A stretch of 64,000 nucleotides of DNA, taken from Haloarchaeobius salinus (GTDB taxonomy: Archaea; Halobacteriota; Halobacteria; Halobacteriales; Natrialbaceae). Positions 36,770 to 43,981 of the stretch are shown here, in pieces; positions within the stretch are counted from its first letter, which is position 1; each line of letters opens with the position of its first letter. The translations under genes and the position numbers were made by a program. The notes beneath the pieces were generated by a model. That model saw only the letters and a program-made list of their open reading frames with translations, did not search any database and was not told where the DNA came from. The stretch spans positions 124,001 to 188,000 of the forward strand of contig NZ_JANHAU010000006.1 of the NCBI RefSeq assembly GCF_024464185.1, given 5' to 3'.

Positions 36770-37090
36770 TTACGCCGTGGCCGCGGTCCTGTTCGCGAGC
36801 GCGACCTCGTGGACGGCCTCGATGCCGGTGCCGTCCTCCAGGTCGGCTCGAACGGTGCTGTCGTCGGGGGCCGCGGAGCGAAGCGTGACGGTCGCACGGA
36901 CGTCGACGACGATGGCGTTGAGGTTGGGCGTGATGCCCGTGATCTCCTCGACGTCGACGTCGTCCAGCGCGTCGATGCGTGCGACGACGGTCGCCGCACC
37001 GGCGAGCAGGTCGCCGGGTGCACCGTCGGGGACGCGGACGCGCAGGTGGACTGTCGCTTCGGTCTCTCGGCCGAGACTGGCCTGTGCCAT
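36770..37090 (-). CDS. Small conserved-looking protein, unknown
   Basis: A 106-residue protein (MAQASLGRETEATVHLRVRV ... TGIEAVHEVALANRTAATA). It alternates beta-like strands (VHLRVRVPDG, IVVDVRATVTLR) with one helix, suggesting a small ferredoxin-like or Ig-like fold. There are no cysteines and no signal peptide. The ATG at 37090 is preferred to the upstream one at 37177, whose extra residues look non-coding. No TATA box is obvious; a 39-nt dyad lies about 105 bp upstream. Confidence 0.5.
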   Translation of the reverse strand: MAQASLGRETEATVHLRVRVPDGAPGDLLAGAATVVARIDALDDVDVEEITGITPNLNAIVVDVRATVTLRSAAPDDSTVRADLEDGTGIEAVHEVALANRTAATA

Positions 37091-37195
37091 ACGCCCCCGC
37101 CGCGAGTCGAACGCGGTGGCCGACGCGAGGTCGGTGGTCGCCGTCCGCGAGGGTGGTGCCCGTGTCGTGAGCCGCACGGGCGGTCGTGTGCTGCG

Positions 37196-37234
37196 GTAGC
37201 GTCGGTCACACCACGTGGTGCGAGCGGACGCTAC
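37196..37234. repeat. 39-nt near-perfect dyad (interrupted palindrome)
   Basis: Outer arms GTAGCGTC (37196-37203) and GACGCTAC (37227-37234) flank an inner perfect 12-bp palindrome CACCACGTGGTG (37209-37220) with almost the same centre. Folding the two halves gives about 17 pairs with two mismatches and one bulge. It could be a dimeric protein's operator, an RNA hairpin or a terminator. No T-run follows on either strand. Confidence 0.6.
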
Positions 37235-37402
37235 AGTCGGTGCTCGGTTCGTGTGGTGGCGCTGCGGTCGAGGTGAAGCGGCGACCCCGCCGGTGGGTCG
37301 GGATGGAACCAGTTCGGTCCGGAGAACCCGACTGCCGGCGCGAGCGGCGGTGCCTAGGAGCCGTGGAAGTCGGCAGAAACACCGCCGAGCCGCGTCAGAC
37401 CG

Positions 37403-37588
37403 TCACGCGGCGCCGGCAGAGACGAACCGAACGGCGGGATACCCCTTCGGATTCCCCGGATCGCTCGGTTCACCATCCCCAGCGCCGCGCTGGCAGCCGG
37501 CGGCGGAGGAACCCTCCACGCCGGGGTTGGCGGCCTCGCCAGTGACCGCGGTGGCGAACGCCGAGATGGTGAACGTCGAGCGGGTCAT
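37403..37588 (-). CDS. Candidate small ORF or decayed gene start
   Basis: A 61-codon frame beginning MTRSTFTISAFATAVTGEAA. The first 25 codons have nearly all G or C at the third position, as real genes here do; the later codons lose that bias. A strong minus-strand TATA box lies upstream, giving a leader of about 45 nt if used. It could be a small protein, the remnant of a longer gene, or part of a non-coding RNA. I found no family match. Confidence 0.25.
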   Translation of the reverse strand: MTRSTFTISAFATAVTGEAANPGVEGSSAAGCQRGAGDGEPSDPGNPKGYPAVRFVSAGAA

Positions 37589-37656
37589 CGTCAGTGGGCA
37601 CCCCGTTCCCGGTCGAGAGTCGGGATTGAGGTGTCAAATCGTAGATTGGACCTTCA

Positions 37657-37667
37657 CTTAAATATAC
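37657..37667 (-). promoter_or_regulatory. Strong TATA box in gene-poor region
   Basis: GGTATATTTAAG on the minus strand is among the best TATA boxes in the window. The expected transcription start is near 37635, inside the gene-poor region, reading toward the candidate small ORF and the dyad. No established gene begins within 30 nt, which is unusual for this genome. Confidence 0.45.
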
Positions 37668-37739
37668 CGATATGAGCACCGGTGTGGCGTCCCCCTCTGT
37701 CGGATACACTGCAGTAATCTCCGTGGGCGGTCGTCGTCC

Positions 37740-38555
37740 TCAGAGGTCGGCGGCGTCCACGACCTCGTAGCCGATGTTGCCGTCGCGGAGCCGGTCGGTG
37801 TGCCGCGAGAGTTCGTCCGTGACGACCACCAGCAGCACGGTCAGGCCCTTCGTCGCCGCCTCGGTGACGGCTTCGGCGGTCCCGAAGCGGATGTCCGGTT
37901 CGAGGTCGGCCTCGGAGCAGGCCACCAGCGACTCCGTGCCCGACACAGCGAGCAGGTCGTGGGTGCCGGCGTGGTCCGCGAGAGCGGCCGGGTCGACGGC
38001 CGACGAGCCGCCCTTGGCGACCCGCGGTACCGAGACGACGGTCACCGTCCCGAGCTCGTAGTCGAGCACGCCCTCGAAGTCCGTCACACCCACGTCCTGG
38101 CCGGGGTCGGCGCTCGTGACCGCCACGGCCGTCGCACTGCCGTCACCGTCGGTCGCGGCCCGCATGACGCCGTCGCGCATCGACATCGTCACCGTCAGTC
38201 CCTCCTCGATGTCGTCGTCCGCGACGGCGGTCTCGGCGTCGACCTGCCCGATGACCTCCTCGGAGACGTGGGTGACGTACTCGCGGAGGTCCTCGGTGCG
38301 CGAGATGAGCCAGTCCACGCCCTCCTTGCTGACCTCGTAGCGGCCGCGTCCGAGCTTGCGGACGTAGTCGCGCTCGACGAGGTCCTGGAGGTAGTCGCTC
38401 ACCGCCTGTGCCGTGACACCGATCTCGTCCGCGATCTCCTGCTGGCTGACCGCGGGCTGGCGCTCCGCGATCTCCGAGAGTATCTGGTAGCGCGTCGCGT
38501 TGCGCTTGCTCTGGAGGACGCTCAGTTCCTCCTCTGGGTCGGCGTCGGGGGCCAT
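37740..38555 (-). CDS. Winged-helix transcriptional regulator with ligand-like C-domain
   Basis: A 271-residue regulator. Residues 10-80 are a winged helix (RNATRYQILSEIAERQPAVS, QEIADEIGVTAQAVSDYLQD, then YEVSKEGVDWLISRTEDLR). The C-terminal 150 residues are alpha/beta with repeated beta strands (VTVVSVPRVAKGG, LLAVSGTESLVACSEADLEP, GLTVLLVVVTDELSRHTDRL). I place the start at Met 38555; a GTG/ATG further upstream lacks support. The family is common in haloarchaea but its effector is unknown. The gene-poor region lies downstream. Confidence 0.75.
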   Translation of the reverse strand: MAPDADPEEELSVLQSKRNATRYQILSEIAERQPAVSQQEIADEIGVTAQAVSDYLQDLVERDYVRKLGRGRYEVSKEGVDWLISRTEDLREYVTHVSEEVIGQVDAETAVADDDIEEGLTVTMSMRDGVMRAATDGDGSATAVAVTSADPGQDVGVTDFEGVLDYELGTVTVVSVPRVAKGGSSAVDPAALADHAGTHDLLAVSGTESLVACSEADLEPDIRFGTAEAVTEAATKGLTVLLVVVTDELSRHTDRLRDGNIGYEVVDAADL

Positions 38556-38641
38556 CGTCGGAGCTTGGGCTGTCGATGACAAGTAGCTTTGCACTAACGG
38601 CCACCTGGGTTGGGTTGCCGTCGGGTCGGTCCGCAGACGGC

Positions 38642-39481
38642 TCAGCCGGTCGTCCCGGCGCAGAACTCGGTCAGCAGCTCGACCATCCGGTCCGGGTCCT
38701 CCCGCGGCGGCCAGTGCGCGCAGTCCTCCAGCACCGTCAGCTCGGCGTCCGGTGCCCGTTCAGCCGCCCGCCCGGCGAGTTCGACCGGGACCACCTCGTC
38801 GTGTCGCCCGTGGACGAACAGCGTCGGGGTGTCGAGCGCGTCGAGCCGCGGCGTGAAGTTCGTCACGTAGCCCTCCCGCGTCATCTCGTGTCTCCGGAAG
38901 TTCCGGAACGCGACGCAGGCGTTGGGTTTGCGGGCGTACTCCCAGACCGCGTCGACGCACTCCTCAGAGAGCGTATCCGTGTCGTGGACGATACCGCCGA
39001 GGCTCGCCTTCGTGAACCCGCGACTCCGCCGGAACAGCGCGACCGCGATCCGGTTGAGGAACGGTAGCCGGGAGAGCACGTACGAGAACGTTCCACGCGG
39101 GAGTTCGGTGCCGAGCCCGAAGCAGCTCGTCGCGACGAGCCGGTGGACCTCGACGTCGGTGTCCAGCGCGAGACCCAGCGCGACCGCACCGCCCAGCGAG
39201 AGCCCGCAGACCGACGGGTCCTCGATGCCGAGTTCGTCGCAGAATCCCGCCATCGTCCGGGCGTGCCGGTCGATTGTGTAGTCGACGTCCGGGACGTCGC
39301 TGTCGCCGTAGCCGAGCAGGTCCGGTGCGTAGACGGTGAACGTCTCCGACAGCGGCTCGATCACCTCGCCCCACGAGACCGGGCCGGCGTCGATGATGCC
39401 GCCGTGGAGCAACAGGAGTGGTGGTCCCTCGCCCGCCTCGACGTACCGGATGTCGTGTCCGTCGACCTCGACCGTCGCCAT
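38642..39481 (-). CDS. Alpha/beta hydrolase
   Basis: A 279-residue alpha/beta-hydrolase-fold protein with the oxyanion-hole HGG (LLLLHGGIIDAG), nucleophile elbow GLSLGG, acid in VHGRHDEVVP and histidine in LEDCAHWPPRED. The triad is complete, so it should be an active esterase or related hydrolase; the substrate is unknown. The ATG at 39481 starts the fold; upstream codons to 39544 are rejected as promoter sequence. Confidence 0.88.
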   Translation of the reverse strand: MATVEVDGHDIRYVEAGEGPPLLLLHGGIIDAGPVSWGEVIEPLSETFTVYAPDLLGYGDSDVPDVDYTIDRHARTMAGFCDELGIEDPSVCGLSLGGAVALGLALDTDVEVHRLVATSCFGLGTELPRGTFSYVLSRLPFLNRIAVALFRRSRGFTKASLGGIVHDTDTLSEECVDAVWEYARKPNACVAFRNFRRHEMTREGYVTNFTPRLDALDTPTLFVHGRHDEVVPVELAGRAAERAPDAELTVLEDCAHWPPREDPDRMVELLTEFCAGTTG

Positions 39482-39576
39482 GGCCCGGCCTTCGCCCACC
39501 GCCGAGATAAATCGGTGGGTCGGAACCGGTCGCGGGAACCACAACCGTTGACGCCCCCCGTCCCCAATCGACTGGT

Positions 39577-40374
39577 ATGCCGACCGTCGCGAGCCTCCGC
39601 GTCTACCCCGTCAAGTCGCTCGACCCGCTCTCACTCGACGCAGTCGACGTCAACAACGGCGCGCTCCGGCACGACCGCGAGTACGCCATCGTCGACGAGG
39701 AGCGCGAGTTCGTCAACGGCAAGCGAGAGCCCGCGCTCCACCGCATCCGGTCGCGGTACGACCCCGAGCGCCGCGAGCTGTCGGTCCGCGAGCACCGCGA
39801 CGACGACTGGGCGACCTTCAGCATGGACGCCGAACGCGGCGCGCTGAACGCCTGGCTGAGCGACTTCCTCGACTATCCGGTCAGCGTCGTCCGCGACGCC
39901 TCCGGCGGGATGCCGGACGATACGGCGGCCGACGGACCGACGGTCATCGCCCGCGAGACGGCCGCCGAGATGGCCGGCTGGTACGACGGTATCGACACCG
40001 CGGAGATGCTCCGCCGACTCCGCCCGAACGTCGTCGTCGAGGCCGGCGAGGCGTTCTGGGAGGACCGGCTGTACGCCGACCGCGGCTCCGTCCGGCAGTT
40101 CACCATCGGTGACGTCGAGTTCGAGGGCGTCCAGCCCTGCCAGCGCTGCGTCGTTCCGACGCGGGACCCCGACACCGGTGCCGAGACGGCCGACTTCCAG
40201 GCGACGTTCGTCGAACGGCGGGAGGCGACGCTGCCCGAGTGGGCCGACCGCGACTGGTTCGACCACTACTTCCGGGTGATGGTCAACACCCGGATTCCGG
40301 AGGCGTCGTGGGGCAACGTGCTCCACGTCGGCGACGCCGTCGAACTGGGCGATTCAAGGTCGGACGCACCGTAG
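39577..40374 (+). CDS. MOSC domain protein (mARC-like)
   Basis: A 265-residue protein with an N-terminal MOSC-associated beta barrel (MPTVASLRVYPVKSLDPLSL) and a C-terminal MOSC domain (FTIGDVEFEGVQPCQRCVVP) whose conserved cysteine would bind a molybdenum cofactor, as in mARC amidoxime reductases. It is probably an oxidoreductase for N-hydroxylated or similar substrates. It is 9 bp upstream of the corrinoid adenosyltransferase gene and may share its transcript. Confidence 0.88.
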   Translation: MPTVASLRVYPVKSLDPLSLDAVDVNNGALRHDREYAIVDEEREFVNGKREPALHRIRSRYDPERRELSVREHRDDDWATFSMDAERGALNAWLSDFLDYPVSVVRDASGGMPDDTAADGPTVIARETAAEMAGWYDGIDTAEMLRRLRPNVVVEAGEAFWEDRLYADRGSVRQFTIGDVEFEGVQPCQRCVVPTRDPDTGAETADFQATFVERREATLPEWADRDWFDHYFRVMVNTRIPEASWGNVLHVGDAVELGDSRSDAP

Positions 40375-40383
40375 GCCGTCACG

Positions 40384-41049
40384 ATGACCGACAGCGAGCA
40401 GACCGGCGACGCGCGACGACCCGCTTCGGGGCCCATCGAGCCGTCGGCACCCGATGAGTTCGGCCTCGTCCAGGCGTTCTGGGGCGACGGGAAGGGGAAG
40501 ACGACCGCGGCGCTCGGCATGGCGTTCCGGGCCGCGGGCCACGGCTACCGCGTCCACGTGCTGCAGTTCATGAAGGGCGGCGCGGACAGCGTCGAGGACG
40601 TCCGCGGCGAGTACAACGCCATCGACGCCATGCCGGGGCTCTCCTACGAGAACACCGGCCACTACGGCTGGCACCGGTTCGCGGACGGCACGGACGACGA
40701 CGAGCACGCTGCGCAGGCGGCGGGAGGGTGGGCGCGGACCCGGGAGATTCTGGACGGCTGTGACGACGCCGACCTGACCGCGCCGCTCGACCTCGACGGC
40801 GACCCGACGGACGGTGTCCACATGCTCGTGCTCGACGAGGTGCTCTATGCGGCGAACCGAGGGTTGCTCGACGCGGACGAGGTCCTCGCACTCGTCGAGG
40901 AGAAACCCGCCGACCTCGAACTCGTGCTGACCGGCGGGCACGAGCGACCGGACTGGCTTGACGACGTGGCCGACCTCGTGACGAACGTCCGGAAGGAGCG
41001 CCATCCAATCGAGGCCGGCCAGCGCGCCCGCAAGGGCACCGAGTTCTGA
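40384..41049 (+). CDS. cobO: Cob(I)alamin adenosyltransferase (CobA/CobO/BtuR type)
   Basis: A 221-residue P-loop enzyme that attaches the adenosyl group to cobalamin. Walker A GDGKGKTTAALG is near residue 38, followed by VHVLQFMKGG and the acidic segment MLVLDEVLYAANRGLLD, then LVLTGGH. These match the CobA/CobO/BtuR family. The N-terminal 20 residues are a haloarchaeal disordered extension. It lies after the MOSC gene and just before the new operon at 41.1 kb, with no sign of functional linkage to it. Confidence 0.93.
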   Translation: MTDSEQTGDARRPASGPIEPSAPDEFGLVQAFWGDGKGKTTAALGMAFRAAGHGYRVHVLQFMKGGADSVEDVRGEYNAIDAMPGLSYENTGHYGWHRFADGTDDDEHAAQAAGGWARTREILDGCDDADLTAPLDLDGDPTDGVHMLVLDEVLYAANRGLLDADEVLALVEEKPADLELVLTGGHERPDWLDDVADLVTNVRKERHPIEAGQRARKGTEF

Positions 41050-41086
41050 GCGGAGAACCGCCCCCGCGAGGGGGAGCGCACGGCCC

Positions 41087-41099
41087 GAAGTATTTTGTC
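41087..41099 (+). promoter_or_regulatory. Promoter of the winged-helix/AAA operon
   Basis: AAGTATTTTGTCG is a TATA-like box 23-35 nt before the ATG at 41122, predicting a leaderless transcript. Choosing 41122 therefore fits better than an in-frame ATG at 41095, which would fall inside the promoter. Nothing similar is seen before the next four genes, consistent with one operon to 48583. Confidence 0.6.
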
Positions 41100-41121
41100 G
41101 CAGATAGGTATAGACGTGTGT

Positions 41122-42240
41122 ATGTCACTGCTGCCGGTCGACACCGACGCCCTCGAAGACATCTGTCGGTCCGTCGCGATGGCGAACTACGGATTTCTGT
41201 ACGTGACGGACAAGCGGGGGACCATCCAGAACCGATACGAGAGCGCAGACACCGGCACGCTCAACGCCCGAAACCTGTCCACGTCGGACCTCAAGAAGGC
41301 GCTCCGTGACCTCACCGAGGACGAGTTCTCCGATCTGGAGCAGATCCGTGACGGCGTCTACTACGTCGACACGTTCAGCGTGGGGAGTTCGGACGCGGTC
41401 ACGAACGAACTGACGAGCGTGTTCAGCCAGCGGATCGTGATCACGTCGGAGACGCTCCGGTCGCGGTTCGACCTGGCCATCGACGACGTGGACTACTTCG
41501 CGAGCGAACTGGAGTCCCGCGACCTCGTGGCGCGCATCACGGCGGGCGAGCGCGACTACTACACCATCGGGCCGCGCCTCAAGGAGCACGCGGGCAACGT
41601 CGGGCTGGACTCCCAGCTCGAACGCAAGGCAGCGCGGGGGAAGATCAGCCACAGCGACCTCGAGAAGGTCATCGACGTGGCGGCGACGACCGACGTTATC
41701 CGCTACCTCGAGCAGGAGGGGTTCGTCGTCGACCTCGACGGCGAGTACCTCGTCAAGAGCGCGCTCGACGAGTTCGCGCGCTACGTCGCCAGCGAGACCG
41801 AGGACGCTGTCGAGTCCCACTTCGAGGGCTCGCAGTACCTCGTCCCCACCCCGGAGTTCCCGGGGGTCGTCCGCTCCGAGATCGAGGCCAGGTTCGACGT
41901 GCTCTCGCAGGCCCACGGGATGCAGGAGGAGATCGTCGAGGCGACACAGGACGCCCTCGCCGACCGGCTTGACCTGGAGGTGGGACGCGAGATGGTGGTG
42001 ATGCGCGACGAGTTCGACTCCTACGTCGACGGCGAGGCCCGACGGGTGCTGACCGACGTGAAGTCCGAACGCGACGTGCTGCCGGCGTCGCCGACGGAGT
42101 TCGAGGAGGCGGCGACCGAGCACGTCGAGGAGATGCAGGTGAGCAACGACCCGTCGGTGAACCGGCACGTCAGGGACGCCGTCGCGGAGCGGTACGCAGA
42201 CGTCGTCGCGGAGCAGGAGTTCGGTGGCGTCGACAGCTAA
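41122..42240 (+). CDS. Multi-winged-helix protein, first gene of the AAA operon
   Basis: A 372-residue cytoplasmic protein. At least two winged-helix-like units are visible: VFSQRIVITSETLRSRFDLA with VDYFASELESRDLVARI at about 105-150, and ISHSDLEKVIDVAATTDVIR with YLEQEGFVVDLDGEYLVKSA at about 180-215. The C-terminal third is helical (EIEARFDVLSQAHGMQEEIV, VRDAVAERYADVVAEQEFGG). There is no signal peptide. Tandem winged helices acting as scaffolds occur in ESCRT-II proteins; the resemblance is architectural only. It could instead be a transcription factor. It is 22 bp from the next gene. Confidence 0.7.
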   Translation: MSLLPVDTDALEDICRSVAMANYGFLYVTDKRGTIQNRYESADTGTLNARNLSTSDLKKALRDLTEDEFSDLEQIRDGVYYVDTFSVGSSDAVTNELTSVFSQRIVITSETLRSRFDLAIDDVDYFASELESRDLVARITAGERDYYTIGPRLKEHAGNVGLDSQLERKAARGKISHSDLEKVIDVAATTDVIRYLEQEGFVVDLDGEYLVKSALDEFARYVASETEDAVESHFEGSQYLVPTPEFPGVVRSEIEARFDVLSQAHGMQEEIVEATQDALADRLDLEVGREMVVMRDEFDSYVDGEARRVLTDVKSERDVLPASPTEFEEAATEHVEEMQVSNDPSVNRHVRDAVAERYADVVAEQEFGGVDS

Positions 42241-42262
42241 CCAGCCAGCAGTATCTCAGACA

Positions 42263-43303
42263 ATGCCACGAAAGTACACGTTCGAGACCACGACCGTCGA
42301 TGGCGTCGACTACGTCATCGCGAACCCGGTGAACGAGACCGACGAGATGGTCCGCATGGAGGCGGACTGGACCAACGGAGACGACGTAGAGGGCGAATGG
42401 GAGCGTGCCGTGCGGGCCATCATCAAGGGGGACCTCCTCGGGGAGATGAACCTGGAGGAGGGCAACGGCCGCATCGACCGGCAGACCGCCGTCGAGACGC
42501 TCGCGGCGGCGGAGGACGAGTACGGCAAGGTCGTCTCCAGCGAGCGCCAGGCCGACGCACTGCTCGAGTACTTCGAGGACCAGGACATCCTCCGATTCGA
42601 CGGCAACGACGTCGTGCTCCTCCAGGACCCGCGCGACGACGAGCTCTCGGGGCGGGCCGCGCTGAACTGGGCGGCCGGCATCGAGGCCTGCGTCGACAAG
42701 ATCGACGAGACGATGGACCGCGTCGAGCGGGCGAAGGACAAGCTGGAGGACAAGATGGACGAGATCGACACCGGGTCGAACCGGATCGACGAGCGCATCC
42801 AGGAGACGGCCCAGGAGCTGAAGGCCATCGGTGACGGCCCGGGCGTGCCGGACGACCCCTCACAGCTGGACGAGAGCGAGCGCAACCGCTACAACCAGCT
42901 CAAGCGCCAGTTCATCTACCACAAGCAGATGAAGGAGGTCGACCAGGAGAACCTGCTCGAGACCGTCGAAGCTGGCACGTCCGAGCTGGCCCACCAGATC
43001 TCCATGCTGAACTCCGCGAAGGAGGCGCTGGTGACGAAGGAACAGGAGATCCGGGTGGTCGCCGTCCAGAAGCGGGAGTTCCCGAACGACGCGACGAACA
43101 TCGTCGAGAACATGGGGACACTGGCGACGAAGCTCGGCGGCGTCGGCGACATCGACGAGAAGATCGACCAGACCTCCGCGACGGACCTGGCGTCGATGGT
43201 CGAGGACACCGTCGGCGACGTGCAGGACGTGGCCGAGACCGCGGAACAGACCGCCGACGAGGAGGTCGAGACGGACGCGGACGCAGTCAACTTCGAGGTG
43301 TAA
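42263..43303 (+). CDS. Winged-helix plus coiled-coil protein with acidic tail (ESCRT-III-like architecture)
   Basis: A 346-residue cytoplasmic protein. Residues 1-70 are of unknown fold, about 75-120 look like a winged helix (AVETLAAAEDEYGKVV, DALLEYFEDQDILRFDG), and about 135-290 are long helices (DKIDETMDRVERAKDKLEDK, YNQLKRQFIYHKQMKEVDQE, LAHQISMLNSAKEALVTKEQ). The last 25 residues are strongly acidic (ADEEVETDADAVNFEV). A basic helical core followed by an acidic C-tail next to an AAA ATPase is how ESCRT-III/Snf7 proteins are built, but no sequence match can be proven by eye. I chose Met 42263 because upstream codons lie in the previous gene's end. Confidence 0.7.
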   Translation: MPRKYTFETTTVDGVDYVIANPVNETDEMVRMEADWTNGDDVEGEWERAVRAIIKGDLLGEMNLEEGNGRIDRQTAVETLAAAEDEYGKVVSSERQADALLEYFEDQDILRFDGNDVVLLQDPRDDELSGRAALNWAAGIEACVDKIDETMDRVERAKDKLEDKMDEIDTGSNRIDERIQETAQELKAIGDGPGVPDDPSQLDESERNRYNQLKRQFIYHKQMKEVDQENLLETVEAGTSELAHQISMLNSAKEALVTKEQEIRVVAVQKREFPNDATNIVENMGTLATKLGGVGDIDEKIDQTSATDLASMVEDTVGDVQDVAETAEQTADEEVETDADAVNFEV

Positions 43304-43315
43304 GGGGGTCGACCC

Positions 43316-43981
43316 GTGTCGGCCACGTCGACCGTGCTCCGCGTCGAATCGTTCTTCGGGACGCTCAGATGCGTCGACGAGCGCGTCGAGACGCTGCTCG
43401 CGGCCCCGACCTACGACGACCCGTCGGTGTACCGGACCGCCGACGAGGCGACCAGCGCGCTGGCGGAACTCGGCGACGCACTCGTCGCCGCCGCGCCGTT
43501 CCCCTCGCAGGTGGGTCGCGACGACGACGGTCTCGGCGAGGCACTGACCGGTGTGCTGGAGGCACAGTACGCGGACCGGACCGCGTGGACCGACGGCGTC
43601 CCGGGTGGCACGGACACCGTGGACGCGCTCGTCGCGGCGCGGCGGATGGAACGTCGGGCGGGCGAACTCGTCGTCCCGTTGGCCACGACGGGTGCGGCGG
43701 CCCGGAACTGGGGACCGACCCTCGCGGTGATGCGGGCGGTGACCGAGGACCTGCTCGCCCGGGCGGAGACGCTGGCGCGACGGAGCCGGGCGGTGGACGC
43801 CCCCGGCGCACGGGCCGCCTGCGAGGGCCTCTCGCGGATGCTCGCGTCGCTGCGTGACGTGCTCGTCCGGGCCAGCTCGGGCGTGGCGTTCGTCGGGAGA
43901 CGCACCGACCGGCGGAGCGACCGGCCGCTCTCGTTCGCGGAGTGGGCGGGCGGACGACTGAACGGAGGAGACAATGCTTAA
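43316..43981 (+). CDS. Helical protein of the AAA operon, unknown
   Basis: A 221-residue protein starting at GTG, almost entirely helical (TADEATSALAELGDALVAAA, AVMRAVTEDLLARAETLARR, CEGLSRMLASLRDVLVRASS) with a basic C-terminal part (VGRRTDRRSDRPLSFAEW). It has no cysteine-rich or catalytic motif and no membrane segment. Its stop overlaps the AAA gene start by 8 nt, so stoichiometric synthesis with the ATPase is likely. It may be an adaptor, but this is only inferred from position. Confidence 0.65.
   Translation: MSATSTVLRVESFFGTLRCVDERVETLLAAPTYDDPSVYRTADEATSALAELGDALVAAAPFPSQVGRDDDGLGEALTGVLEAQYADRTAWTDGVPGGTDTVDALVAARRMERRAGELVVPLATTGAAARNWGPTLAVMRAVTEDLLARAETLARRSRAVDAPGARAACEGLSRMLASLRDVLVRASSGVAFVGRRTDRRSDRPLSFAEWAGGRLNGGDNA

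Larger units (their letters stand above)
37091..37739. other. 650-bp gene-poor region
   Basis: Between two minus-strand genes, this stretch contains a 39-nt interrupted palindrome (37196-37234), a candidate 61-codon frame on the minus strand (37403-37588) and a strong minus-strand TATA box (37657-37667). The remaining sequence has open frames on both strands with unprotein-like composition. It does not match tRNA, SRP RNA or RNase P RNA features that I know. Confidence 0.5.

Noticed and set aside
37240-37680. Possible stable RNA (SRP RNA or RNase P RNA) in the gene-poor region
   Set aside because: The conserved helices and loop sequences of archaeal SRP and RNase P RNAs were not found; only a generic promoter and hairpin are visible.
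41122-42240. Reading the first gene of the AAA operon simply as a transcription factor
   Set aside because: It has more than one winged-helix-like unit, a long helical C-terminus and fixed operon linkage to a coiled-coil protein and an AAA ATPase; DNA binding is still possible but is not the favoured reading.
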